The notes beneath the pieces are model-generated. The model did not search any database. It had not been told where the DNA came from and worked only from the letters and a program-made list of their open reading frames with translations. The position numbers and the translations under genes were made by a program. This document shows positions 1 through 10,900 of a DNA stretch of 27,950 nucleotides, piece by piece; position 1 is the first letter of the stretch; each line of letters starts with the position of its first letter. Origin of the DNA: Apostichopus parvimensis (Eukaryota > Echinodermata > Holothuroidea > Aspidochirotida > Stichopodidae); contig KN886264.1 of the NCBI GenBank assembly GCA_000934455.1, positions 28,378-56,327 on the forward strand, given 5' to 3'.

Positions 1-2
1 CC

Positions 3-1268
3 AAGCATGTCGCCTGTGATTTCTGTGGCGTAGTATACCACCTCTTATGTGTTGGTTTGGAAAAACAGCCCGTTAAAGGAGCGAAATCGAGATGGTTTTG
101 TCAGGGATGCCTTAAAACTCCAGGCCTGCTTCAATCAACGCAGCACCAACTCAAAGAGGCATTAAGAACTATTATATCTCTGCAAGCTGAACTGGCGGAA
201 CTTTCAAGCCCAAGGAACACAGAGACTGGTAATGTACAACCAGATAACCAAAATAACATAGACACTCCCGATCAAGTCCGCCATAACACCTACGCCGAAA
301 GCGTCTCATCTATACCTACACCACCACCCCAAGACGTACGACCAGTAATGATAATCGGGGACTCTATTTTAAAACACGTATATGAGGATGATTTTACTGA
401 TGAGATCGTGAAGGTAAACTGCCTGCCGGGAGCCACTGTCAAGGACGTGAGAAACGCTCTTCTGGCTCAAAGGGAAGATTTACATACATTTAGCCATATT
501 ATAATTCATGTTGGAACGAACGATATTAACACACATAATCCAAATGTCAACGACATTTCCGCTGATTTCGAGGAGCTCATCACATCTATCCAGCTACTGA
601 ACGGGCATAGACCAAGCATCTATATTTCGGGCCCCTGTCCGCGGAGTGATGATCATACGCCACAAATTATAGAGTTGAACTCTCACCTGAAGGAACTCAC
701 CAATAAGCTAGATTGTAAGTTTTTAGACAATATGGCGTCGTTCACATACGCAGATGGTGAAATCGACTTATCTTTATATCATGGCGATGGTGTACATCTC
801 AACAGAAAAGGCACCAATAAGCTGATCAACAAACTAACGATCATAGGCCCCATCTGCATTCGTAAGAAGAGCTCAAAGATGGAGAATGCCCGGCATATGG
901 GAGTTTCAAAACCCTCCCGCAACTATTATAGTCAACACCGCTCAAATGGGACTATCCACAACAACACGTCCAGATATGAACATAGGCAGCAACGGATGAC
1001 GGGTTTCACAAACAACGATCACCAACGTGAGTACCACCGTAGACCAAATCGCCATCCACGAACATCCAACTCATCTCGTCAAGATTGGCAGCGGGAATAC
1101 CACCGCAAAGAAAACCGCCAACCAGTTGCTGACCACTTCAATCACCGCGGATGTTTCAACTGTGGTGAACGCAACCATGTAGAGGCAAACTGCCGTCTCG
1201 AAAGGAGGATAGAATGCCATCACTGTCATCGACTCGGTCACAAGGCAAGCCACTGCTGGAACCGATAG
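3..1268 (+). CDS. LINE ORF1 protein (PHD finger, SGNH esterase, two CCHC knuckles), 5' partial
   Basis: The frame is open from base 3 to the TAG at 1266-1268; there is no ATG near the left edge, so the start is outside the window. In order: a PHD-type zinc finger with CDFC (15-26), YHLLC (about 36-50) and WFCQGC (ending about 113); an SGNH-hydrolase domain with block I GDS (357-365), block III GTND (513-524) and block V DGVH (786-797, the Asp and His of the triad); a basic, Arg/His/Asn-rich linker; two zinc knuckles of form C-x2-C-x4-H-x4-C at about 1152-1193 and 1215-1256. ORF1 of this type is thought to be the RNA-binding chaperone of the element; the role of the esterase is unsettled, but all catalytic residues are present here. 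The stop is one base from the ATG proposed for ORF2. Confidence 0.92.
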   Translation, partial: KHVACDFCGVVYHLLCVGLEKQPVKGAKSRWFCQGCLKTPGLLQSTQHQLKEALRTIISLQAELAELSSPRNTETGNVQPDNQNNIDTPDQVRHNTYAESVSSIPTPPPQDVRPVMIIGDSILKHVYEDDFTDEIVKVNCLPGATVKDVRNALLAQREDLHTFSHIIIHVGTNDINTHNPNVNDISADFEELITSIQLLNGHRPSIYISGPCPRSDDHTPQIIELNSHLKELTNKLDCKFLDNMASFTYADGEIDLSLYHGDGVHLNRKGTNKLINKLTIIGPICIRKKSSKMENARHMGVSKPSRNYYSQHRSNGTIHNNTSRYEHRQQRMTGFTNNDHQREYHRRPNRHPRTSNSSRQDWQREYHRKENRQPVADHFNHRGCFNCGERNHVEANCRLERRIECHHCHRLGHKASHCWNR

Positions 1269-1269
1269 G

Positions 1270-4200
1270 ATGCTGGCCAGAAGGAGCGTGCCGTCAGTAT
1301 ATTACCCACACCTAAACATTTTAATGTATTGGACAAATGTGACCATTTTATTTTGCCGTATGAGGACCCACTCATGAGTGCATGTAAGTCAAGATCTCCC
1401 AACTAATGCAATACAACCCCAGAGTAAAGAAGGTAAATATGTAAATATAACTAAGGGTATCCAATTCGGATTTATAAACATCCAACACCTTCATCCTAAA
1501 CTAGATCAAATCCCCACACTAATAAACAGAAACGGAAGGAATGTTGATATATTTGGATGCTGCGAAACATTTTTAAACGATACTTATCAAAATCTGGAAA
1601 TCACTGTTCCTCTATATAATACTATCCGTAGAGATAGATTAAATAAAGCTGGTGGGGGTATTGCTATTTATATCAATGAAAACATTCCATTTAATAGGAG
1701 AAATGAGTTAGAATGTGATTATATTGAAGCCATATGGATTGAGCTTGTCTTACCATTTACCAAAAATATTTTAGTATGTGCTGTTTACCGCCCACCAAAT
1801 TCCAGGGTTATATGGTATGGTCATTGTCATGAAATGATTAGCAAGGCATATAGCTCATGCATGGAGATAATAATGATCGGTGATTTTAATATTGATTATC
1901 TACACGCTAATATACCTTCGTGTTGGAATGAGATAATTAGTCATTTTAACTTTAAACAATTAGTAAATATGCCAACTAGGGTGACGGAACACACCGCCTC
2001 CATAATTGATCATATCTATGCAACTAATGAAAATCATATTTGTGATATAGATGTTCCAAATATTCGATTGAGTGACCATTTTCCAGTATATTTCAATTGG
2101 AAAAACAATCTTATGACAAGGCAGACTATTCCAAATTCTCATAAATCTGTTGTATACAGATCAATTGATAATATAAATACATCCTTGTTCTTTAATGATC
2201 TTCGTAGCTTTGATAGGACAAGAAGTGAATTGAGCTCTCCTGATGAAGCCCTTTCCAACTGGGAGAGAAGTCTGAAAAGAATACTAGATAAACATGCACC
2301 TAAGAAGCAAAAACGTATAAAACGAGAATCGCAACCCTCGTGGATCAATGCAACCATTTTGAATGCGATGAAAAGCCGCGACTCTACAAAACGAAATGAA
2401 CCTGACTTATATCGATTTTGGCGCAACAAGGTAACATGTCTTATACGATCTGCAAAGCAAAATTATTTCAAAAAGGAAATTTCAAAGAATGTTGGTAACA
2501 CAAAGGAGATCTGGAAGATTTTAAAAAATGTTCAATCAATGAACCATGACACCAACAACGAAGGCCCCAGTATACTTAGAGTTGACGATAAGAACATTAC
2601 TGGAAATGCTAATATAGTAGAAATGTTTAATTCGTACTTCACTTCAGTAGCAAGAAGCTACACTGACACAACTCATTCAAACTTTGATAGTTCGTCTATT
2701 GAAAGACATATCTGTCCTAAAATTCCTCCAGATGAAACATTCGAAATTCCATGTATATCTGAAAATTTTGTATTTAAATATTTAACTACTCTTGATGCCT
2801 CTAAAGCAACAGGAGTTGATGAACTGAGTGCTAAAGTTTTAAAAATGAGCGGCCCCCATATATATGCAAGTATTACTCGTATTATAAACACAAGTATCAG
2901 GACAAACACATTTCCATCTAGATGGAAAGTCGCAAAGGTAATACCCATTTTCAAGAGTAATTCACGACAAGATTTATCGAATTATCGACCAATTTCTATT
3001 CTCCCTGTTTTGTCCAAAATTTTGGAAAAACATGTTCACATTGCTCTTACTAGTTTCTTAGAGCAATTTGATTTATTAGAAAATGCGCAATCTGGCTTCA
3101 GATCGAAGCACTCATGCGAAACTGCTCTATTACATGTCATGGATTTATGGATGGAAGCAATTGATAAAGGAGAACTGACTGGGGCTGTTCTATTGGACCT
3201 CAGGAAAGCGTTTGATCTAGTAAATCATGATATTCTGATAAAAAAGTTGAAATTATACCAGTTTTCAAGTGCTACTATTGAATGGTTTAAGTCGTACTTA
3301 ATGAACAGAAGTCAGTATGTCGTCATGAAAGGGACTGCGTCCTCATGTATGAATATTAGTAATGGCGTTCCACAAGGGTCAATCTTAGGACCACTCTTAT
3401 TTTTAATCTACATTAATGATTTTAGCCTATGTTTAACTCACTGCAAAGCCGACATGTATGCAGATGATACTACTTTCCACATTTCAAGCTCCAATGTTGA
3501 ATCTCTTCAAAGCAAGTTGAATTTTGATGCTAAAAATGTTTCCAATTGGTGCAAGAATAATAAAATGGCAATCAATACTAATAAAACCAAATCAATGTTA
3601 ATATGTTCCAGACAACGCTATGATAATCTACGAGGACAAAGAAATATTTCTGTGAAGATGAATGGTATCGTATTAGAGAATTCTGATACAGAAAAACTTT
3701 TAGGAGTCAGAATTGATGCTCACCTGACATGGCAAGCTCAGATTGATTATATATGTAGTACTATTAGTACAAGATTAGCTCTGTTGCGAAGGATTAAACA
3801 GTATTTAGACACTCCCACGTGCATACTTTATTATAATGGATACATTCTTCCAATACTTGACTACTGCTGTCTAGTTTGGGGAACTACCACTGCCCATAAT
3901 ACCGACAGAATTATTAAATTACAGAAAAGTGCTGCACGCATTATTTTAAATGCTACATATGAAGATTGTTCAAGTGATTTATTTGCCAGGCTGGGATGGA
4001 AGACTTTTGACAGACACGTTATGTATAGAAGATTAACCATGGTTTACAAGTCAATTAATGATCAAGGACCGAAGTACATGAATGAGATGTTTAAATCAGT
4101 TACGAACATTCATAATCATAATTTAAGATCCTCTACTGCACGTAACCTGCACATTACAGGCGGACACACTCATTTTTATAACAACCGTTTTTCATGCATT

Positions 4201-4290
4201 GCCGCAAAAGGCTGGAACAAACTAGATCAAAGAGTAAAATCAGCAAGAAATCTTAACCATTTTAAACGCCTAGTATCTGATATTGTTTAG
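1270..4290 (+). CDS. LINE ORF2 polyprotein (endonuclease + reverse transcriptase), one premature TGA
   Basis: The ATG at 1270 lies one base after the ORF1 stop (TAG-G-ATG) and is in frame with the long frame that runs to TAG at 4290; the only break is TGA at 1375-1377, codon 36. Downstream of it the frame is open for 970 codons, with no ATG for over 140 codons, which argues that 1270 is the ancestral start. Counting from 1270 (1006 residues): endonuclease/exonuclease/phosphatase domain at about 60-275, with CET, GDFN (204-207) and the catalytic SDH (268-270); reverse transcriptase at about 540-800 with NYRPIS, a QSGFR block, LDLRKAFD, NGVPQGS (PQG at 701-703) and YADD (730-733); then a C-terminal region with the LP-LDYC-VWG and LQK-AAR motifs usual in CR1/Jockey-like ORF2. 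The endonuclease nicks target DNA and the RT copies the RNA onto it. This copy needs stop read-through or downstream initiation to make full-length protein. Confidence 0.9.
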
Positions 4291-4442
4291 GCCTACTTCA
4301 CTTTTATTTTTACCAAATTTCTTAATTTTTCTTTACTCTGTACACGTTTTATAAATATTTTTTAAAACTATTTTTTTTAAGCATTATTAATGTATTTATG
4401 ACTTCTTAAATTTTCATACATTTTATATTATTATGTCTTATC

Positions 4443-4488
4443 AGAGGGCCTCGTGGAAGATTAGCTATTGCTAAACGAGCTACCCTCT
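4443..4488 (+). other. Nested stem-loop at the LINE 3' end
   Basis: Three consecutive complementary arms nest in one hairpin: AGAGGG (4443-4448) with CCCTCT (4483-4488), CTCGT (4450-4454) with ACGAG (4475-4479), and TTAGC (4461-4465) with GCTAA (4470-4474), closing a TATT loop. It sits just before the A-rich tail. In stringent CR1/L2-type LINEs a 3'-terminal stem-loop is the part of the RNA the reverse transcriptase recognises; that role is inferred here from position and shape. Confidence 0.7.
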
Positions 4489-4519
4489 TAAAATAAAGTT
4501 GAAATAAAATAAATAAAAT

Positions 4520-4845
4520 TATCTTTGTACATTGGTCTGGTCAACCTATCACGCTTAGTGCTATAGATTAGAACGATAACAGAAGGAATGATGTGGTTGA
4601 GACATTCACATATGGGTAAAGGCTCAAGTAGGGAGAGAGGTTCTTTGCAGTAATACACTGCAGTAATTACCGCGTTACGCTATGTTATATTTGACTTGCA
4701 TCAAATTGTTAACCGATGAAAGCTTATCATATATTCCAGACTGGGTGTATATAAATAAAACAAAATCAATACTGCAAGGACGGTGCCTCCATATGGCTAC
4801 AGTTGACACTGTTACAATTGTTAAATATGTCACAGAAATTAAACT
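4520..4845. other. Intergenic spacer between the LINE tail and RAD18
   Basis: AT-rich sequence with no convincing coding signal. It would contain the RAD18 3' UTR if the last exon proposed at 4846-4935 is right. The plus-strand frame from 4682 to 4969 has no recognisable motif and overlaps that exon antisense. Confidence 0.4.
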
Positions 4846-4935
4846 CTACCTTTTGAGATATGGAGGTTCTAAATGCTCTTGGGCCAAACTTGGTGAAGAA
4901 CAGCTGGCATTAGCATTGGAAGTAACATCCATATC
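4846..4935 (-). CDS. RAD18: Proposed RAD18 last exon
   Basis: A good acceptor (CACTTTTTTGCAG) precedes 29 codons and a TAG in the phase left by exon 11. The end, EHLEPPYLKR, is loosely like the basic tail of vertebrate RAD18 (a Glu-Pro followed by Lys-Arg). The sequence is more GC-rich than its surroundings. The acceptor and exon start are duplicated 44 bases upstream. Intron 11 would be 1600 bases. Confidence 0.45.
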   Translation of the reverse strand, partial: DMDVTSNANASCSSPSLAQEHLEPPYLKR

Positions 4936-7900
4936 CTGCAAAAAAGTGAGGCATAAGCATTGGAAGTAACATCCATATCCTGCAAAAAAGTGAATGAATA
5001 TCTAAACTTCTAAAGTAAACTTTCAGTCACCAATCAGTTCTGGTCACTTTGGCACAGTTAAACCAGAATCCAGTAAACCTGCACACATGAATCAAATCTA
5101 TTACTGTGCTGATCAACTTAAAATAGCTTGTCTGAATGGTGGGCCTCAATCTTGTGACTTTGACCCCTGCTTCACAACTTTAATGTTTTACTGTGGGACA
5201 TATATAATGCTGTTTACAACAAGGAATATATGTTAATAGAATGGTACAGAGGGAAAATCTACCATCTTATAGAGATACCAAAACTGATTGAACTTGAGTG
5301 AGAAAAGTTCTTTGACTTCCAATCAAAGTGATCTGCCTGCACAATGAGAGATATGGTCAATGCACAATATTTAATGCTCTTTCCAATTTTATTATCACCC
5401 GACTGCAGTTACTAAAAACGGCACTAAGGAATAGATGCATTGGATGAATTATAAGGATGAAGAACCTTAGATGCATTATAATGAAACAAAACTCTGGTTT
5501 GAGTACGACCCAGTAGTACTAGTAAGTTTCTACTATTGAACTATTTCTTGTAAATGAAAAGAAATCCATATGCTCAAAGACACCAAACATTTGTTCTTTT
5601 TTCTCTTCCTACTGGTGACTGACATTTTCACAACTGAAATATTATTGATTGCCAACTGACATACAAGTTTGATAACAGCTTTGATTATCAGTACATCAAT
5701 TGTGTTTAGGGGCTCCTATTACGCAATCTCCATAAAGGGTTCTGCATTTATACACACGATCACATGTTAAGAAAAATGTTACTGAGTTGAACTGAGCTTT
5801 GGCATTACCAAAATTAGCATGATAATAAGAATTTTCTGTTTCCTCCTGATAAGTCATTAACATAGACAATTAATACATGTATTACTGAGTAGAAGTTATG
5901 AATGCAATATACTGTACAAGGTAAGACAGGTGGAATTAGCCAAGTAGTACTCTGGAAGGGCTTACAGTTATTTCCGCTCTGCATTGAATGCTATATATGT
6001 CTACAGGGAATAATAGATACCATATGGAAAATGCTATACAAGTACAAAGATGTATAGCAGTATTATACATGTAGTACTTTATAAGAAATAAAGTTCAGAA
6101 TATTCAAAACGCTACCCAAAATCTGAACAGTAAATTATTCCTAGGTCTAGTTCTGTATTGTAGACCTGAGTAAATCTATTTAGAAATGTTGAAGTTTTTG
6201 CAGTAGGTCAAGTGCTGATATTTCCTTCGAAATTTCAAAGTTTTTTACACTGTTTTGGCATTCTGCCAAAAATCTAACCAATTTCTTTTGTTACCTTTTA
6301 GTTGCATAGCAGTACATTTCACTGAACCAGCTGCTTTTTAACAAAGACTTTGATGAGAAGAATGTCAAAGAAGGATATCATTGAACAGACTCAGCAATCA
6401 AAATTAAACTAGGAATATCTGCCATTGTTACTATCTTAAAAAGGTGTTTTGGAATTTTTTTTAACACAAGACTAATTGAAGGTGTATTAACACTACGGCA
6501 GTCAAATTTGTGGACTTAAATTGAAGATCTCTCACCTTCTTCCTACTGCCACTAAACACAGGACTGGTTTGGTCTGCCATATGGTTGGTCTCAATTGAAT
6601 TTGCTCTATCATTCATAGCAGAGTCCGTCTGAATGTTCGAGTCGGCTGAAGTTTCTGACTGCTTGCTCTCGTCAACAAACTCCTCTTCAGAAAAAGATGC
6701 ACTATCAAACAGAGATGGGCTATCTGGCTCTAAATCGCAAGTTTCGTTTTGGTCTCCTCCAGGAAGTTCTGGCAAAGGTGGGCACTCTAGCTCTGAGGTA
6801 GTGGCTACATTTGTCTCCAGTGACTTTACACATACTACAGAAGTTTGTTTACTTCCAAGATTTTCTTTTCTTTGTTCAAAGTCTGACAAATCTGAATGAT
6901 CACTTTTACTACTTCCTGCTGAAGAAGACTCTTCAGTTATCTCCGTCCCTGGCCCACTTGATTCAGATACAGTGTTTAACAGTTCTGGTTTTGCTACATT
7001 GTCATGGGTGGATTTATCGCTAATGGATTTTACTCCTGCATTTGATGCACTGGACGGATCACTGCAGGGCTCGTCCTGTAGGCTTCCTGCATTTTCCATA
7101 CTTGGCAACTTTTTGGAGTTTTTCATTTTCTCCTTGGCAATTTTGATCAAATTGTCAAATTGTTGACTGTGATGCTGCACTGTGGATGAAATAGAAACTG
7201 AGTATTATAGCAAGACAGAAAATATGTCGAGGTCCTGACCTTTATTTTGGCTGAATACTTTGATATCCTTTGACAAAACTTTTGTCAATGCTTGCCCAAA
7301 CAACTGATCTTTAAGTAGCATTTAGAGTTTGACTGTAAGTCTTGACATACATATGTGTACCTATTGTTGGTCACCAACATTCTTACCAAAGATGCTGGCA
7401 TTTGTTTATGATAATGTTAGCAAACCCACCTGACAGAGAATACAAATGCCAGCGTGATCTTTGACAATGCTCCAAGGACACTTGAGCAGTTAAGATAATC
7501 AGCAAAGTTATAATTGTTCATGACATGGAATACACTACAGATTCACAGCTGTGTTAATGTCTTAAAACAACAGCTACACAGTCAAACAGTTTCATACAGA
7601 TCTCATGAACAAAATAAATTTACAGGCCTGATAGAGAACATGAATAACAGCACAATAATATAAGTTATCACAAGCTAATGAATAACACCACAATAATGTA
7701 AGTTATCATAAGTTACAATTTCATACTAAGTTTGCTGAAAACACTCCAAACAAATTATGGGCACAGATGCCTTCATCTTTATAAATATTCTGATTTTTGT
7801 CTGTTTAGCACCACATGTTTTAAATCTACACCCTGTAAACACCTATTACTGGAAACAATTGATTCAAAGGTGCACAATGTCCGACTTATTCCCCCCCCCC

Positions 7901-10900
7901 CCCCGCCACCACTCTTCCAACCACCTCTCTTACACCCCATTGTTGTGATGCCCAAATTACACATCTGTTTAGGTCAGTGACACTGTCAAACTACATACTC
8001 TTCACATTTTTCTCTCAAAGGAGTAAAAGAGTGAGAAGGTACCAGAGACACATTATTTTATACCAAATTAAACTCTTGACATACCAGGTACCCTGCCAGG
8101 TACCCTGAAAATTGCATTTTACTGATCATTTTCCACCTTTCTGACTGACATTGTTTTGAAATTTGTTCCTATGGTATTACTATAACTGAATGCAAAGCTA
8201 TAAATCAAGACTTTTGACCGGGAGTGAAACTTGAATTGTCTTCTTTTACCTTAAATGACAGATATGCTTATATTGAGCAACTAATCCACCAAGCATATCA
8301 TTTGCCAAAAGTTGAATGTGGGAGACATCATACTTGAAATGTTGTGCCCGGGGAGGACAGGGGAGGGGAGTCATACTGCAAATACGTCGTGTCTAGTACC
8401 ACATGGATGTGAAACCTTTTTACGTTCCTTTTTCAATGTACCAACTCCTGTAAAAAAACTGCATTATTTGAGGCTCAACATTTCCAATGCACGTACGGGA
8501 TTAGTAAAAGACTAAATCAAGAATTTACAAAGTTCAAGTCTCTTAGAAAAATTATACCTCCCAAATTGATTACACTTTTTTGGAGCTGCTTTGGTGTGTT
8601 ATTCTTCACATGCTACTGTGTTTGTTTCTGCTCTAATAATACATAAGTTTCTGGTAAGGTGCTTTTTGGGAGGTGGAAAGATAAATGTATGACATGCATA
8701 TTAATGTACTACTGTTATTCATTGCCATAAGTGAATAATTACTGTGATTGAGATAAAATATGACTTACAGTAGTTTTGTTGTGACTTTGAGATGTCGTCT
8801 TCATTTTGACACTTCTCCAGGTTCAACTTGAAGGCCTGAAATTAGTAAAAGAGGCCACAGTCATTTTCACCCTGAATAAATTAAGATAAAAATTTGTCAT
8901 GGTTTGAACACAGCTTTTGTTTCATCAATTGTTAACAGATTTAATACCTGAGATGTAGATTTTGGCTGAGCTTTGTTCCGAATCTTTTCCATCCTCTCGT
9001 AGTACTTGATAACATCATTCACTGTAAAAGTAAAAAAGAAACCAAACTTTGTTATGATGCAAAAATCTGTATGCCATTTAGACAGAAACCAAATCTGATC
9101 AATTTGCAGGCATTTTGATACATACAGACTATGTACCAGTCCATAATTCAATACCTCAGTTTTCCATATATTCAAGGAGAAAGGAGGATAACAAATTCTG
9201 CCAAATAATCAAAGTCCCAAACTGTGTAAACCATTTGATTGAATTGACTAAAAACTTTGTTGCAATTCAATGTTTGTCCAGTGAAGATATAATTTAGCAG
9301 CAATACTACAGAACATCACTACATTTGCACACTGTAAGGATATTCCAGTAACCGAATTATAATGCATATGAAAGATGCTGGAAATTATTTGGTATCCATA
9401 GGTGAAAATCACATGGTCTCAGCAATACATATGAAGAACTATTCCAATGCGACAATTAATACTGCTTGGAAATACTAACATCACCAAGGAAGAAGGTCAA
9501 GTTAAAGGTCAAAGCTTGATTGTACTGTAGGTCACTCTCTGTCATGGTAGCATGCATTATTATATATGAAGGGGGGGGAGGGAGTGGTGGATTACATAGT
9601 TATGGGGGTGGGGGAGGGATGGATTACATAGGGAGAGGGAATGGTGGACGAGGAACTGTGTTACAACTTCTTATGAAGATGTTGATCCACCACATGCTGG
9701 TTCTTAACTGAACATACTGTAGGGTATTTCAGCACAAAGCATGTGATTCATCAACATGAGTGACACCAATCAATGTTCAGCTACATGATGATGTAAGAAT
9801 TGCAGTAACAAAATAACATACCTGGGATGGGATCGTCAGAGTCACACTGGGCGTTATACAGAACTGTGAATTCTTGCATTCTTCGGATTAACTCCTGCAA
9901 AGAGAACAAATACACTTCTAAGCTCTTCCGAGAGTGGCAAGTTTTGTCAAAGAGGGTGGAAGCACAGCTATGACATATAGTAGTGAAGAATAGTTCGAAA
10001 AATGTGAAGGAACTTGTAATATCTGAAAGAGTATCCATATAGGGTTTAAGCTATATGGACAGTGAGTTGGTGATTCAGAGGTTTCCAGTGGTTAAAAGGT
10101 CTGCAAAGTATGAAGCGTGTGACCCTCAAGGGAAATTTTCAGTGAGTTGGGCGAATTTTCCAAACATTAGAAAATTATCTACAGCTTTTCAAGGTTGGTC
10201 GATGGAGACCAATTAAGTTGTTTTTTAACATCAGGTCCATAATCCAAGCTGGCTTTACAGATGATGCATTCTGAGCATTGATTCTGAGTGCTGGGTGCTA
10301 GTGGGTAGTTGCTCAGGTCTCATGGAAGGTCCTGGGTTTTGGTTTTAAAACCTTGCAGACTGCTGCTCTAGTTCAAGCCTGAGGTGATAGATCTTGACTG
10401 CACAGCATATCCTTTCCTTGGATTTAATTTTAAAATTTCACAAACCTTGGAGTCTGTTTACAACGTTGTGTTAAGAGGGTCATAAAACACAAGTGATAAA
10501 TGGCTTCTTTAAAATACATTGATGTATAGTACATATTGAACTACATAACAAATTAACAATCAATTATTATTGTCCTGTCAGGGTTTATTGTTCCAAAAAG
10601 AGGAAAGTATAATTAGTTCTGGTACCTTTCTTGTGCCTTGGGTAGACAGCTTGTACTCTTTCAGTTTCTTTCGAAGCTGTTTGTCGGACATGATGTTATA
10701 GACTAATTTTGGAAGTGGCTTCCTCTTCTCTTTCCTGGGGAGATAACAAACATGAATGTCAGTAGTTAGAAACTCACCAGAATGATCGGTGTCATATGCA
10801 CAAGTTCTAGCATTCTGTACAATGTCAACTGTATGATTAGGGCCACATACACAAATGATAGCAGAAATAAACTGTGAACTTGAATGATTAGGGTCACATC

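Larger units (their letters stand above)
1..4519 (+). mobile_element. CR1/L2-group non-LTR retrotransposon (LINE), 5' end outside window
   Basis: The stretch carries the LINE layout in order: an ORF1 with PHD finger, SGNH esterase and zinc knuckles, then an ORF2 with an AP-type endonuclease and a reverse transcriptase with a YADD active site, then a short 3' UTR ending in a nested hairpin and an A-rich tail of AAATA-like units (about 4490-4519). PHD plus esterase in ORF1 is known for CR1-like elements. No RNase H domain follows the RT, and no LTR is seen. The copy looks young because both reading frames are open apart from one TGA near the start of ORF2. The 5' UTR and the first part of ORF1 lie before the window, so a target-site duplication cannot be checked. 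It lies tail to tail with RAD18. Confidence 0.93.

Noticed and set aside
4682..4969. Plus-strand 95-codon frame after the LINE
   Set aside because: No motif, crosses the tandem duplication, and lies antisense to the proposed RAD18 last exon.
6461..6535. Read-through C-terminus of RAD18 exon 11 to TAA at 6461
   Set aside because: The frame changes character after SRKK, where a good GTGAGA donor lies; kept only as an alternative.
9496..9520. Two AGGTCA half-sites spaced by six bases
   Set aside because: DR6 is not a standard spacing and a single pair in an intron is expected by chance.
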